Shown here piece by piece: positions 37,001-47,735 of a stretch of DNA of 64,000 nt (position 1 is its first letter; each line of letters opens with the position of its first letter). The notes beneath the pieces are model-generated. The model saw only the letters and a program-made list of their open reading frames with translations. It was not told the DNA's origin and made no database searches. The position numbers and the translations under genes are program-made. The stretch is taken from contig NC_060108.1 of NCBI RefSeq assembly GCF_021155765.1, positions 24,577,025-24,641,024 on the forward strand, in the 5' to 3' direction. The DNA is from Diprion similis. Lineage: Eukaryota > Arthropoda > Insecta > Hymenoptera > Diprionidae.

Positions 37001-39534
37001 CCTCGGCGCAAACTTCACGTGGAGAACCGTGGCCTTCTGCGGAATAATTCTCCCCGGTCTGGCTCTCGTCGCTCTTTGCCTCAGTCCTGAGAGCCCCGTG
37101 TGGCTTGTCAGGCGGCGGAAAACCGAGGCTGCCAGAAAAGCTCTATCATGGTTTCGCGGTGCGGACGTGATGCAGGTAAGCCAGCAGCGATCACTATCTC
37201 CTCACTATTACCGCGTGGCCAAAATTTTATCTCGGACTAATTGTAAGCAAGCTTTCGACAATTTTTTTTTTTCGACAATAAAGAATACCAAACAGTAAAT
37301 TCATGATAAATAAATCTGTAAGATATAGAAGTTGGGTCGATATTTCGAATGACCGATATATCGAAGTTTCAATCATGCGAAAATAAAATAACAAAATATG
37401 AATTGTTCGAAAGTCAAGATTATTTTCCCTTGTTTGAAATTATTTCGATATATCGACTCTTCCAAGTTTTGACCTCACCCTAAAAGCTCTCCACTGTCTC
37501 AGGTGAAAACGGAAATGGCCCAACTTGAGTCGAGAGCCAGAGAAGACATCGCTCGAATATCATCAACGGCCACTTTGCGTCAGCAAGCATCATCGGCGTT
37601 GTCGAATATCCTGAGTCCCGGAGTCATCAAGCCTCTGGCGATAATAAATGTCTTCAATTTCCTCCAGATGTTGTCCGGAACATACGTTTTCGTCTTTTAC
37701 GCCGTTGAATTCATCAGGGAAATGGGTAACGAATCAATCTTCACATCGAAAACATCTTCACCTCTTTTCAACAAATTCTCCTCTCTACTCAATAACTACT
37801 TCCCGCATGACAGCAGACGATGAATTTCCACGGTTTCCTTATTAACGGACAAACTTTGTCCCAATAATTCCGCAGAGGGTGACGGTGTGGATCACTATCT
37901 TGTGGCAGTAATCACGGCCGTTGTGAGGTTCGTTTTTTGCCTCGTCTCCTGCGTCCTGCTGCTCACCACGGGCCGAAGAGTTTTGGGAATCGTTTCTGCA
38001 CTCGGAACAGCCGTCACATCATTGGTCCTGGCGGGATACCTGCTTGCCAGGAAAGGGCAGCCGACGACCGACGCAGATGTGAGTAATTCACGCTTGGCTC
38101 TTGACCCTCGTGATCCTCTTTATTTTTTCAAAACGCGAATAACTTCGGCGGAACCACGGATTGTGAGAAAAAGTTTTATTTGTAGCAGCTACACATACGT
38201 AGTCTGGGACTATTTTCATTTTTTACTATAACTAATTGTAGGTTTCGGAGGTGCGACAAAAAAATCTAGCATATAATGTATCGCTATTCTTTCAATTATC
38301 AGGGTGGCCACAAATTTTTGGAAATAAATTTTCATGGTATTTCCAGGTTTTCCAGGACCTAAAACCTAGTTTTCCCTAAAATTTTCTCGATTCTAGTCAG
38401 TTACTAAAACCTAAGTCGTCCACCTTATTAACTTTATAATCGATTCAAATTCAATTCAAATTGAAGATAATCATAATGTAGAAAAAAGTTAGTTTGAGCC
38501 AATTTCTTTCCTCGTCGGAAAGAAGTAAACTTGTTTCCTGAAAAAAAATGATTTCTAATTCCCATGATAGAAAACTGATATTTTCATTTTTTTTCCACGA
38601 CCAAATTAAAAATCCCCCGACATTTCCATGTTTTCCAGGTTTTCCAAGTGTGTGACCACCCTGATTGTAGCCATTTGACCTTATTTTTAGCTTTGTATCT
38701 CAACTTTCAGTGCAAAAATAAATCGATGTTATCGAATAAAGTTTTTCTCGGCGTAATAAAAAGCATTTTTCGAATTCGCAGATGTACGTAGTCGGCACCT
38801 GCATAATCGTTTATGTCAGCGCGAACACGGTGGGCCTTCTAACATTGCCGGGCCTGATGGTGGGTGAGCTTTTGCCCCAACACGCCCGGGGAATAGGCGG
38901 CGGTTGCACGTTCTTCCTGTTCAACTTGACTCTCTTCGGAGTGACAAAGGTCTTCCCAGGGGTGAGTGGAAATTTCCTAATTAGTCTAGAGAAACAGCGA
39001 AAGTCACGATCCAACGTGTTACTACCGGTGCAGAGCTGGGTAGGTTTGAACAGAAGCTTTGTTTCCAACCCCGAGGGAATTCTCGGCTCTGAACCGCGGT
39101 GAAACAATGTGCCTGTATACGTTACGCGATGAATCTCGATCTTTAAATTTATCCGTTTTCAAAAGTTCCCCCTCTTCGTCGTCTCATCGAATTCGATTTT
39201 TTAGGTCAAAGGCGCAATCGGCATGACTGGAATTTTCACGGTATTTGGCGCCTCGGCACTTTTGGAAGCTGTATTTGTCTACGTAGCGTTGCCGGAAGCG
39301 AAGGGGAGGACGCTTCAAGAGATAGAAGACTATTTCCAGGTGAGTCTCTCCGCTGTTGCCTAGTTCTTGATTTTTTTTTTTTTTTTTTTTTTTTTTCACT
39401 TCCTATTACCGCCCCTGTATTTAACTACATCGTGTGGTTGGTTTGTCCTTTTTCAGGAAGGAAATGTTCTCTGGGTTACGAGGAAGAAACAGCCAAAAAT
39501 AAACTCGGCGACTACCCCTTTGGTCAATGTGTAA
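31077..39534 (+). CDS. Facilitated trehalose/sugar transporter Tret1-like (SLC2/MFS sugar porter)
   Basis: Eight exons join in frame: 31077-31229, 33215-33350, 36500-36708, 36906-37175, 37503-37725, 37876-38078, 38782-38961, 39205-39339, plus a last one 39457-39534. The model gives 528 residues and 12 predicted membrane helices. The family is shown by D116-x2-GRR (loop 2-3), GEIADPGLRG at 170-179, PESPVWL at 227-233, TGRR at 362-365 and PEAKGRTLQEIEDY near 488-501. Such porters move sugars down a gradient across the plasma membrane; in insects Tret1 exports trehalose from fat body. Here the helix-10 GPxPW motif reads LTLPG (418-422) and helix-7 QQLSGxN reads QMLSGTY (311-317), so the substrate may differ or transport may be weak. 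Exon 1 (51 cytoplasmic residues, ending RGVFAQ) is the least certain: it fits by phase, donor and an upstream in-frame stop. The count is nine coding exons with exon 1 included. Confidence 0.88.
31230..33214 (+). other. First intron of the sugar transporter gene
   Basis: Donor GTACCT after a CAG, and acceptor TTTTTTCAG before the codons CLVTGAVLLL. AT-rich, with no second gene seen. If the exon at 31077 were wrong, the true first coding exon would lie in or upstream of this stretch. Confidence 0.55.
33351..36499 (+). other. Second intron of the sugar transporter gene
   Basis: Donor GTAAGT at 33351; acceptor TTTTTTCAG ending at 36499. It contains a 166-codon open frame (35726-36226) with no recognised domain, treated here as chance. 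No RNA gene or mobile element ends were recognised. Confidence 0.65.
38300..38663. mobile_element. Short inverted-repeat element (MITE) in a transporter intron
   Basis: The element begins CAGGGTGGCCACA and ends TGTGTGACCACCCTG, so the termini are inverted copies of CAGGGTGG(C/T)CACA. Subterminal words such as TTTCCAGG also recur at both ends. About 364 bases, no coding capacity. It sits in the intron between exons ending 38078 and starting 38782. Similar CAGGGTGGCCAC termini begin a fragment at 55929. Superfamily is not certain: I could not read an unambiguous target-site duplication. Confidence 0.7.
39371..39396. repeat. Poly-T run in the last transporter intron
   Basis: About 26 thymidines, lying between the donor at 39340 and the acceptor ending at 39456. 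Confidence 0.9.
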
Positions 39535-39820
39535 CGCGTTCACGTGAAAATACATTTAATTTAGGCGGGGCCTGAGTATTATATTTTTATATAATAGACA
39601 TATTGTAAATAGAGGTGAAAATTTTTGCTGTGCGAACATTTGGCCAAATAATTTATAGAAGAAGGAATAAGAATTGAAGAGGTGGAACAAGGATATAAGA
39701 GTGAAAAAGACGGAGAGAAAAATGCTGTAATATACGTTAGATAATTCGTTATTATTTTTTATGTACCTTGATATATACATTATGTTTTTTACTGTTTTCG
39801 TAACACGACAGCGGCGGATG

Positions 39821-39826
39821 AATAAA
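39821..39826 (+). terminator. Polyadenylation signal of the sugar transporter gene
   Basis: AATAAA lies 287 bases after the stop codon, in AT-rich sequence. This predicts a 3' UTR of about 0.3 kb ending well short of the convergent neighbour's stop at 40331. Confidence 0.6.
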
Positions 39827-40330
39827 CGCGCATATAAAAATTGAATTATACATCTTTAAACTCAATTTCCAATACGACAGTAAAACCTGTACTTCACATT
39901 AATGTTTCTTTCAGTGTTAAAATTGGTAAAAAAAAAAAAAGTCAAGATACCAACCATTGGAAATTGCTAGAATTATTCAGACCCGGGTTATTAAATCCGG
40001 ATAAAATAGACCAAACTGGTTGAAAGTCAACACCCTCGGCGTAGCTTACCGACCAGAAAAACCATCGCAGTCAAACTTTTTACCACAGTGAAGGAAGCAA
40101 ACCGGTTGAGGATAAGGAGATTGTCGACTGCTGGTGTCTGCAGCGCCCTTTTTTCCCCAGAATCCCTTGGTAACTTTGACGAAACTTTGTTTCAATATAG
40201 GGTCTACAAGTATGATAAGCAACCGTATTTTCAACTTACCCAATTCTTGCGGTTACGAGGTTCGGCAGGTTCTGACTCATGATTCGTCTTCGTTTTCGTT
40301 TCTAAAACTATCGGGCTCAATGTAGACGGG

Positions 40331-43300
40331 TCAGCTGAACAGGACGTAATCTTTTCCTTCTTTCAAATTCAAGGACTCCAAATTTTTTTCAAACTCGCCG
40401 TTCGTCATGTCCTGAAAGACGTGCCAATGTATCGCGAGATTCCGATGAATACAAATTTTTGTTTGCAATGAATAATAGATTCCTTGCGTCAGTAGTTACT
40501 TACCATTTTCACGCAAATTATAAACGGAGGCTTAGCTTTGGTGTAATGAATTATCGGAATCGGTCGTCCAATTTTCTTTCGAACTGGTTCATACGATACG
40601 TAATTCTGTCCGACTTTATGCTTGTCTACGTCGCAAAAGGCCACAACTTTGTCCTAAGGAATAAAAATTCAGAAATAAGAATGACAGAGTTTTGAAAATG
40701 GGATAATTAAAAATTATTCAGTAAGTGGATCAAATATCGGATTGAAAAGAAAAGGAGATTTGACCAAATCAGTGAAAGAATTTCTTTAATTACTCTTCAC
40801 TACTTTGACTATCAAATATCGTAATAACTACAGACTTACCCGAAACTGAGGACGCAGGCTGCGTAATAATCGTCTGCCTTGTTTCCCGCCGTTCCATATC
40901 GTCAATTTATCCCACAAAGGAAGAACGAGTCTTTCCAGACGCGCAACTCTTAGATCCCATATCGTTTGCCTGTTGATAAAAATTCTGAATTATTCTATGA
41001 CGACGGAGATCATCGATTTTGGTGTATTATCGGATTCGAGATATATAAACTGTACGCGCAGTAAACTCGCTTACTCGCAAATCGAGAAAGTCTCTGCTTG
41101 AGGATGATACACGTATATTAAAACCGTATCATCAACCCTCAGGATCCGGCCACCGAGGTCAAGGTGCGAGTAAAAGAATATCAAATCCTCTGGACAACCG
41201 CCACCAGCCTCGCAGAAACCACCGACTCTGGAATAAGGAAAAAAACATGCAATTTTCAGTAAGGAAAGAAGATTCAAACAGCTGTATTCAACAATAGTGA
41301 ATAAGCGTGAAACGGACAGAAATCTCGACCTTTGAAACACGGATCTGTGGCAAAACCACGTTGGCATAATAATCGTGGGTCCGTGTGAAGTGTAGATTTG
41401 TTCCTCAAGTTTATCACTAGCGGTTGTATTTGCCCATCGCGTAAATCTGGCGGTTGAATTTTCCGGCTTTCTTCTAAATCGCCCTCCAACAATCTGTGTA
41501 ACATTTGTAAAATAAGTGTTTACTTGGAATGTTCATCGGTACGTATGGCAGTGAAAAAATAATATGTCAAATTTTACCTACTGCATTTTCGTTCTCTTTC
41601 GCAACAGCATACTGGGCCTGAATCCTACACGGCAGCATGATATCATCCTGCAGATTTTCCATCAGTTCGTAGTAGCGGGAAAAAAAATGTGATTAGGATT
41701 GTGAGAAATTCAGACAATGTTATTTCAAAGAGGTAATTTTGTTCTGAATTTTAATCCTGGTTCTATACAAGCCAACAATTAATGCATACTTACCACATCT
41801 TGGAAGCACAGATATTCCCCGGAAGAATTTTCAACTGCTCTGTTTTTAGCGTAACCGACTGCAAGAAGTTATACGTATAATATAAAAGATCAATTAGATT
41901 CTGATATAAACAAATTGATCTGATTTTGTTTTAAAATTTTTTGAATAAGTTTGATAAAAACGCGCATGAAACGTTATGTTTTGAAGTTTTTGATACTATT
42001 ACTGAAATAAATATCTCACTGAACATTTTCGGTTGCAGCATCCTACTGCAGATACTTTACTGGGTCAAATAATCATAGAGTTTATGAAACTGCATGCATT
42101 ATATTTCACAATACCAATTCATTTGCATACTGGGGTAATTGCACTTATTTCTTTCTCGGTCAAAACATGCCTCCGGGTCTCAAGGCCTGCAATACTGATT
42201 ATTCTAGGAACCAGAATACTATGATCAAGTGACAATTCTACCTATTCGCCAACTTGAATTTCAATGGAAATTGCAAGTGCTAATATTAGCTGAAAGTGGA
42301 AACAAATTCAGTTCCCCTTAATCTGAAATTAAAGATAAAAGTTTCAACTTTTAGCACCAGCGAAAATAACTATTGTTCCAAACTTTTGCAATTTCAACAT
42401 TGAACAGCTGAAAAACTTGTTTAGTTTGAGTGATATTTAACAGTGCAAAATTCGAATAATCCCTGTTAAACTAACTGCAATTTTCTCTGCCTTAGACAGT
42501 AACTGCAAGCATTGTATACAGTCAGACATATGTTTGCACTGTTCCAGATCACAGGCTCTGCCAAAGGCTCGCACACAGGATAATCTGTCAGCAGCTGCAG
42601 CAGTTTCGTGAGATTGCTTCAACGCCGTCAATCTTTTCACTTTTACAACTTGTTAATGGTTCAGAATAAAGACAAAAGATGTGTGTTTATCATATGTAAT
42701 TCAAAAATAGCTTGTTAAGTGTTCCAAGACCAAAACAGTGGCGCAAATTTCCCTTCGAATTCCCATCAAAAAATGCTGCAGCAATATTTTTGGAATTACA
42801 AACTGATTGAGAAATTTCAAATCTTCGGTATGTATGTAAAACGATAACTCTTGCAATAAATTTTTATTGCAACTACCAAAAAGTTCACTTCATAACATCG
42901 CATGATTCATTAGGCATAACACGTATGATTTTTCATGAAGATATCCTTTAAAAATATGGATCTAATTATTGATACTAGTCGAATAGTTTGTTTAACTCTA
43001 TTGCTATTTTGTCATAAATCAAAACAATACAAACGTTTATATTTTCTGAGCTACGAAGAGAATTGCGGCAAACTCGGGTTCTCATTTACGAAACGTACAC
43101 AGAGTGAGAAAGTGATTGTTTTCTCAAATTTGATAAATATTTTGACGTTTCTAAATTCCACTCTCGTTACCAGCGAAAAAAAGAATACGGCCAATGCCTT
43201 GAGAGATAAAAATTCTCACCCCCTCCCGACTCTTGCTTTTGATTCCTAAAAATCTTGACAGGAATGGACCGCGCTTCCAGTCTAGACTTCCACGCATAAA

Positions 43301-43699
43301 GTAATTCCGGAGTCTGGTCGGTGCTGGAATCGTCACAAACGGAAACCTCAATTTTCATGAAGCTCAACGCTGCCTGGTTTAAAACAGATTGAAGACAAGT
43401 GTCGATCCAGTTTTCTCCATTGCGAATGGGGATGATTATGGACTGAAAATATGAATACAATGTCAGAAAATCATTGAAGAGAATAGACAAAAGAACGAGA
43501 AATATCAGAGTGCTAATTGCCAGGGCGAGCAGCCGGAAAGCATGCAAATTAGTAACGTAACATCTTCCTAGTTTGAATGAAAACTAAGCATTACGCGAGA
43601 TAAAATAGGTTAGAGAAATTCAGGCCGATTCTGTTATCGATGATAAAAACATTTACGCACCACTAAGGGGTCGGCGGTGTCTGTGTTCATCGTGGGCAT
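40331..43699 (-). CDS. B3GNTL1: Queuosine-tRNA galactosyltransferase, B3GNTL1 orthologue (GT2 family)
   Basis: Nine exons on the minus strand: 43661-43699 (ATG), 43220-43442, 41794-41858, 41582-41647, 41330-41493, 41075-41227, 40840-40969, 40504-40653 and 40331-40411 (TGA). They total 1071 bases and 356 residues, close to human B3GNTL1 (361). The GT-A fold shows [12 protein letters not shown] at 14-25, [10 protein letters not shown] at 48-57 and the metal-binding DVDD at 108-111. Family signatures [42 protein letters not shown] and VVAFCDVD follow. B3GNTL1 was renamed QTGAL when shown to add galactose to queuosine in cytosolic tRNA-Tyr. There is no signal peptide or membrane anchor, which fits a cytosolic enzyme. 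The donor after 41330 (GTCGAG) is unusual, but splicing there is needed for the conserved FQRVGGF. The gene converges on the transporter gene. Confidence 0.93.
41859..43219 (-). other. Largest intron of the B3GNTL1 gene, with an unexplained open frame
   Basis: Donor GTGAGA and acceptor CTTGCAG preserve the codon GTC across the junction. Inside, on the same strand, 42437-42640 is open and reads as a plausible cysteine-containing helical peptide (segments [20 protein letters not shown] and [19 protein letters not shown]). It begins without ATG just after an in-frame stop and ends at a stop. Including it would break the family alignment, so I leave it out of the gene. Confidence 0.6.
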
Positions 43700-45068
43700 C
43701 GCCTAGCCGCGCTTATACACCGCAAGAAACCATTTTATTGCCTGGTTTTACTTCAAACCAACGGCACATGGTTTGTTTTTATGACAGCAAGCGGCAGCTG
43801 GCCGCTGAAAGCAAAGCAGAATGCCTGCAGCGCGGTGGAAACAAACGACAGTCGGCAGTCGTAGAGCTGATGGCGCGGTTGTCGTTGAAGCTGCGTTGAA
43901 TCTCCGTAGACCGAATGGCGGGAAAATTTGAACGCCGGATATCGGGATCGCTTGAAAAGCACGTTAGGAGAGGAAGAATCTCTGTGGAGTTGGATCGTTT
44001 TTGTCTGATTTTTTTGCTGAATGATCTCAGTGCTTAGATAGGTTAATCACGCATGTTAAGTTCAGTTACATCGTACAAACATTCGGTCATTTTAAACGCG
44101 ACGTCATAATGGAATGATGTGAAGTGCTTCGCGAGTGTTTCAGCCAATCAAATATTCCAGATTCAAAGAAGATTACGTCACATAATAACCGTGAACGTGA
44201 GTATTTTTTCACTCTTGTACAGTATATAGATTTTTGCGTATTACCATTGCAAACTTCTGCGGATTTTCAAATCAAGAGGATTGGAATTACATTCAAAGTA
44301 GAACAAATTATGGTCATGAAATATTTTCAAACAATTTTCTATCTCAATTCTTTGAAATCTCTGTAGAAATCGATGATATCACATGAATGGTATTATAAAA
44401 ATCGTTATTTGTGCTCTACAACTGGAGGCAATTTCTGTGTTATACTACCACCAAGCAAACGTGGTCTTGTCAGTCTCGTTTCTTATTACCCGTCTCTCAC
44501 ACACCGGATACCTGTCCTGTTATTTATTCATCGCCCGGTGAGTTTCATTGTTCATGAGACGAAGCGTGTAATGTTCGGGTTCTGTTGGAATGTACGAAAG
44601 AAGATGTGGAAATCGAAGCACATGTGTACCTTACATCAACAGAATTTTATTCAACACACACCTAACGCGAACACCGCTGTGTGCAAACGATATTGGGTAT
44701 GATCGATACCACTGACACATGGGCATTATTAAATTCCAACGACTCAGCACTTTTTTTGGTGTGTCACGAGGGCAAAAAGGGAACCTTCGACGAAAAGGTA
44801 AAGAAACAGAACAGCTCTGCTTTCTCGGTAGAACATGGAAACCGGGTGTAATTAGGTCCCTCAGACAATCTTTTTGCGTCTTTCGAAACACCGTTTCAAC
44901 TGCGCAATTCTCGAAATTCACTTGGTCTTCAAAGTTTGGTACACTAATGGTACTTAGTTGTTCTCAAATTAGTTTTAATTATTTTCACCAAATTCTCATG
45001 GCGACAGTGCGTGAGGGACTCTACATAGCGATAGGTATTACCTAAACAGCTAATTCAGTCGTGTACAT
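43700..45068. promoter_or_regulatory. 5' flank of the B3GNTL1 gene and spacer
   Basis: The start codon at 43697-43699 is followed upstream (higher coordinates) by 5' UTR and promoter sequence. An inverted-CCAAT-type word, GCCAATCAAA, lies near 44141. No TATA box is clearly placed. Open frames on both strands in this stretch are short and unrecognised. Confidence 0.3.
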
Positions 45069-45469
45069 TAGGGTGGTCGTTAAATAGAAGATCATGCTGG
45101 CTGGTCATAAATCTGTTCCAAATGTAGAAAATATTGCTGTCTAATTTTATTAGATTTTTATTCTCAGCCCTTACTCTCCCTGTAGATCGTATATTCTATG
45201 CACACGAGTTTTACTTTTCAATCATTTTTCAAGCTATATAACATATTTCATACTATTTCGAATCGTTGTTATTTTCGATTGTATAGGGTGTGGGGAATTC
45301 CATTCTAGTGCTCAAGAATTAACTACAGAAAAACAGCCAGCAGAGAGACTCTGGGTTCGAAACAAAAATCTGAAAACATTAGAAATTTGATTTTTTTCAA
45401 TTCTTAAAACCGATCTTCGACCATCCAACATTGAAATTTCCAAAAAAAAACCACTTAACGACCACCCTA
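45069..45469. mobile_element. Palindromic-ended short transposable element (MITE)
   Basis: It starts TAGGGTGGTCGTTAA and ends TTAACGACCACCCTA, exact inverted copies over 15 bases including TA at each end. TA may be the target duplication typical of Tc1/mariner-like elements. About 400 bases, AT-rich inside, with no open frame long enough for a transposase. Confidence 0.75.
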
Positions 45470-46312
45470 TTTTACATGTATGTATATGATATATATATAA
45501 TGTGTATGATGTGTGACAAGTATATTTTTTGGAACAAAAGTGTTACAAGAGTCGGTGGCGGGAAATGACAGCTCGCTACTCGAGTCCTACTCTTTTGGGT
45601 TGTTTGATGTGCACTCTTTTAGGCTCGTAATACCAAAGTGGGACCGACACATTGCACGTGATGGGTGAAACGTATAAGCTTGCAGCATGAGGGGCGAAGC
45701 CCGTCTCTTGAAATAAAAAATTCAAGAGGCTCTCATTTCGCACCGTGTTACATTTCGCAAGTTTTTGTAAGTGAATACCGAGCATCAAGTACACCAGGTC
45801 GACCGTGATATTCTTTAATTTTTCTGAAAAATCACGTCACTTTTAAGAATAGAAAGCTCCGATAGCATAGGCACTGAATAGAGAACGAGCTGAATGGAAT
45901 ACCAACACGAGGCTCGAGACTCAACGTCAGGCTTAAAACAATTCGAGTTTAGAAAGAAGTCGAATATAAAATCCGAGTAGGGTTCCTTCGTGAAAATGTC
46001 TATTCTTCCAAAGTACACACACACACATACATACACACATAGATCAGGTATAATATAACGTAAACGACACGGCTGGTAATATTGCTTGTCTCTTGGGTTA
46101 TTGAACAAGACGCGCAGAGCCAAAGCGTAACAAACTGCAGATTCTCGTCCGGGAAATTGCGTTCGTTCGACGAAAGCCTGGCAGGTATCCAAAACGTAAA
46201 GAGCATAGCGTACCGCGTCATATGGCAGAAGTATCCATGGATTCAGGGTATGCCGTCAGTGTCCAACCCTTGAACCCATCAATCCACACGAACGCTGCAA
46301 TACACATTCGCG

Positions 46313-47735
46313 AGGTAATGCGAAACGCGCGATACGCCTACTTCGTACATCGGCATGTGACTCACACGATCCATTCCAGACGTCATTTTCCAGGGAGGAA
46401 ACTCGGTCAGTGATATGATGTACGGGGATACCTAACGTACGTGCGCATTGAATTGCGAGTTATGGAACAGAGAGCAGCGTAAAGGACGTCGCGAAATGTA
46501 TAAGAGCAAGCGGCGAATTTTTTTAAAAGAAAATTACTCACCCTCTCCGCGCTTATTTCTCACCCCTCATTCTTCTCGCGCCTAAAGTTCATAGAACTTT
46601 GCTTTATCATTGTTTCGGCGGAGTGTTCCTGACGCTGCTCGGAGTCCGTTCAAAGTTTAGGAAACGACTTTTTCCTCGCCCTGATGACAGGAAGTGGGAA
46701 AGTTCTGTGTATAGGTACGTAATATAAATGAACCGGCTTTTATACAGGCGCGTCCTGATCTTTCCCTGCAACGCAGATAATCTACGGAAAACGTATAATC
46801 GTAAAGGCATAACGGCGGAAGTTGCCGCTGATCGTGAGTCTACGAACTCGCGATACACGCACTTCATACATCGGCATGTAACTCATACGACTCGGTCCAG
46901 ACGTTCGACTTTTCGTCGTTCTAATTACAGAAAGTGGAAAAGTTTTGTGTGTATATGTATGTATCACAAATGAACAGCCGGATATTCGACACGGGCTTTT
47001 GTACAGGCACGAACCAATCTTTCCTTTCAACGCAGATAACACTGGTCAACAGTGGTTACGGTGCTCTTGATATTTGAGTGTTCTCAAAAATATTTGATTT
47101 CAAGGACCCTAGGAGTTAGCGTAGTTTTTCGAAATTCGCTCTAGTTATTTATTTTATCGCCTAAACTTTATCAAAAATTTTTTATTTTTAATAGCTTTGG
47201 TTATACTAACTTTATTCAGATAAAAGTAAGAAATATATAAAATATAATACCTTGTTGTTCTCGCAATAAAAAAGAGGGCGTCACGGATTTAGTAAAAAGG
47301 GGGACTGTTGAAGTTTTTTTATTCAAACATGCATCAAAATTTCGGTACAGGATCTCAAATAGAATGTCTCAGCCAAATATGAGTTCTTAATATTGATTTT
47401 TTCCACTTTCCATTCAAATAACACGTAAGAAATATCGGAAAATTTATGAATTTTCTTTCTACCTACGCTCTATAAAAAAGTACTGAGACAGAATTTTTCT
47501 AACTCTAACCGAGTCATCTGGAATACAATACTACAATAATACAAAAAACTAGAGCCAATTTATTACAATAATAATTATATTCGTGAATTTTACGATCTCA
47601 AACACCAGAATTCATAGAAAAAATCAGGGCGACGAAAAAAAAGTTTCTATTTTGTAGAGCTGTGTAATGTACGGAAAGCGTGTAATCGTAAAGGCATATC
47701 GGCGGAAGTTGCTCCTGATCGTGAGTCTAATCTAA
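46313..47735. repeat. Diverged tandem duplication cluster
   Basis: Three kinds of similarity are visible. The block at about 46330-46382 (ACATCGGCATGTGACTCA) recurs at about 46848-46906 (ACATCGGCATGTAACTCA). The block at 46688-46780 (GAAGTGGGAAAGTTCTGTGT, then CAACGCAGATAA) recurs at 46927-47039 (GAAAGTGGAAAAGTTTTGTG, then CAACGCAGATAA). The block at 46785-46840 (ATCGTAAAGGCATAACGG) recurs at 47688-47732 (ATCGTAAAGGCATATCGG), after a large interruption. Together these define an old repeat unit of roughly 240 or more bases, copied in direct orientation. No product is recognised. Confidence 0.7.
47040..47664. mobile_element. AT-rich insertion splitting one repeat copy
   Basis: One repeat copy reads CGCAGATAA then a foreign 625-base AT-rich stretch then TAATGTACGG. 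The intact copy (near 46773-46786) reads CGCAGATAATCTACGG, so TAA appears duplicated at the insertion site. The insert starts CACTGGTCAACAGTG. No long open frame and no clear terminal inverted repeats are visible, so its class is unknown. Confidence 0.5.
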
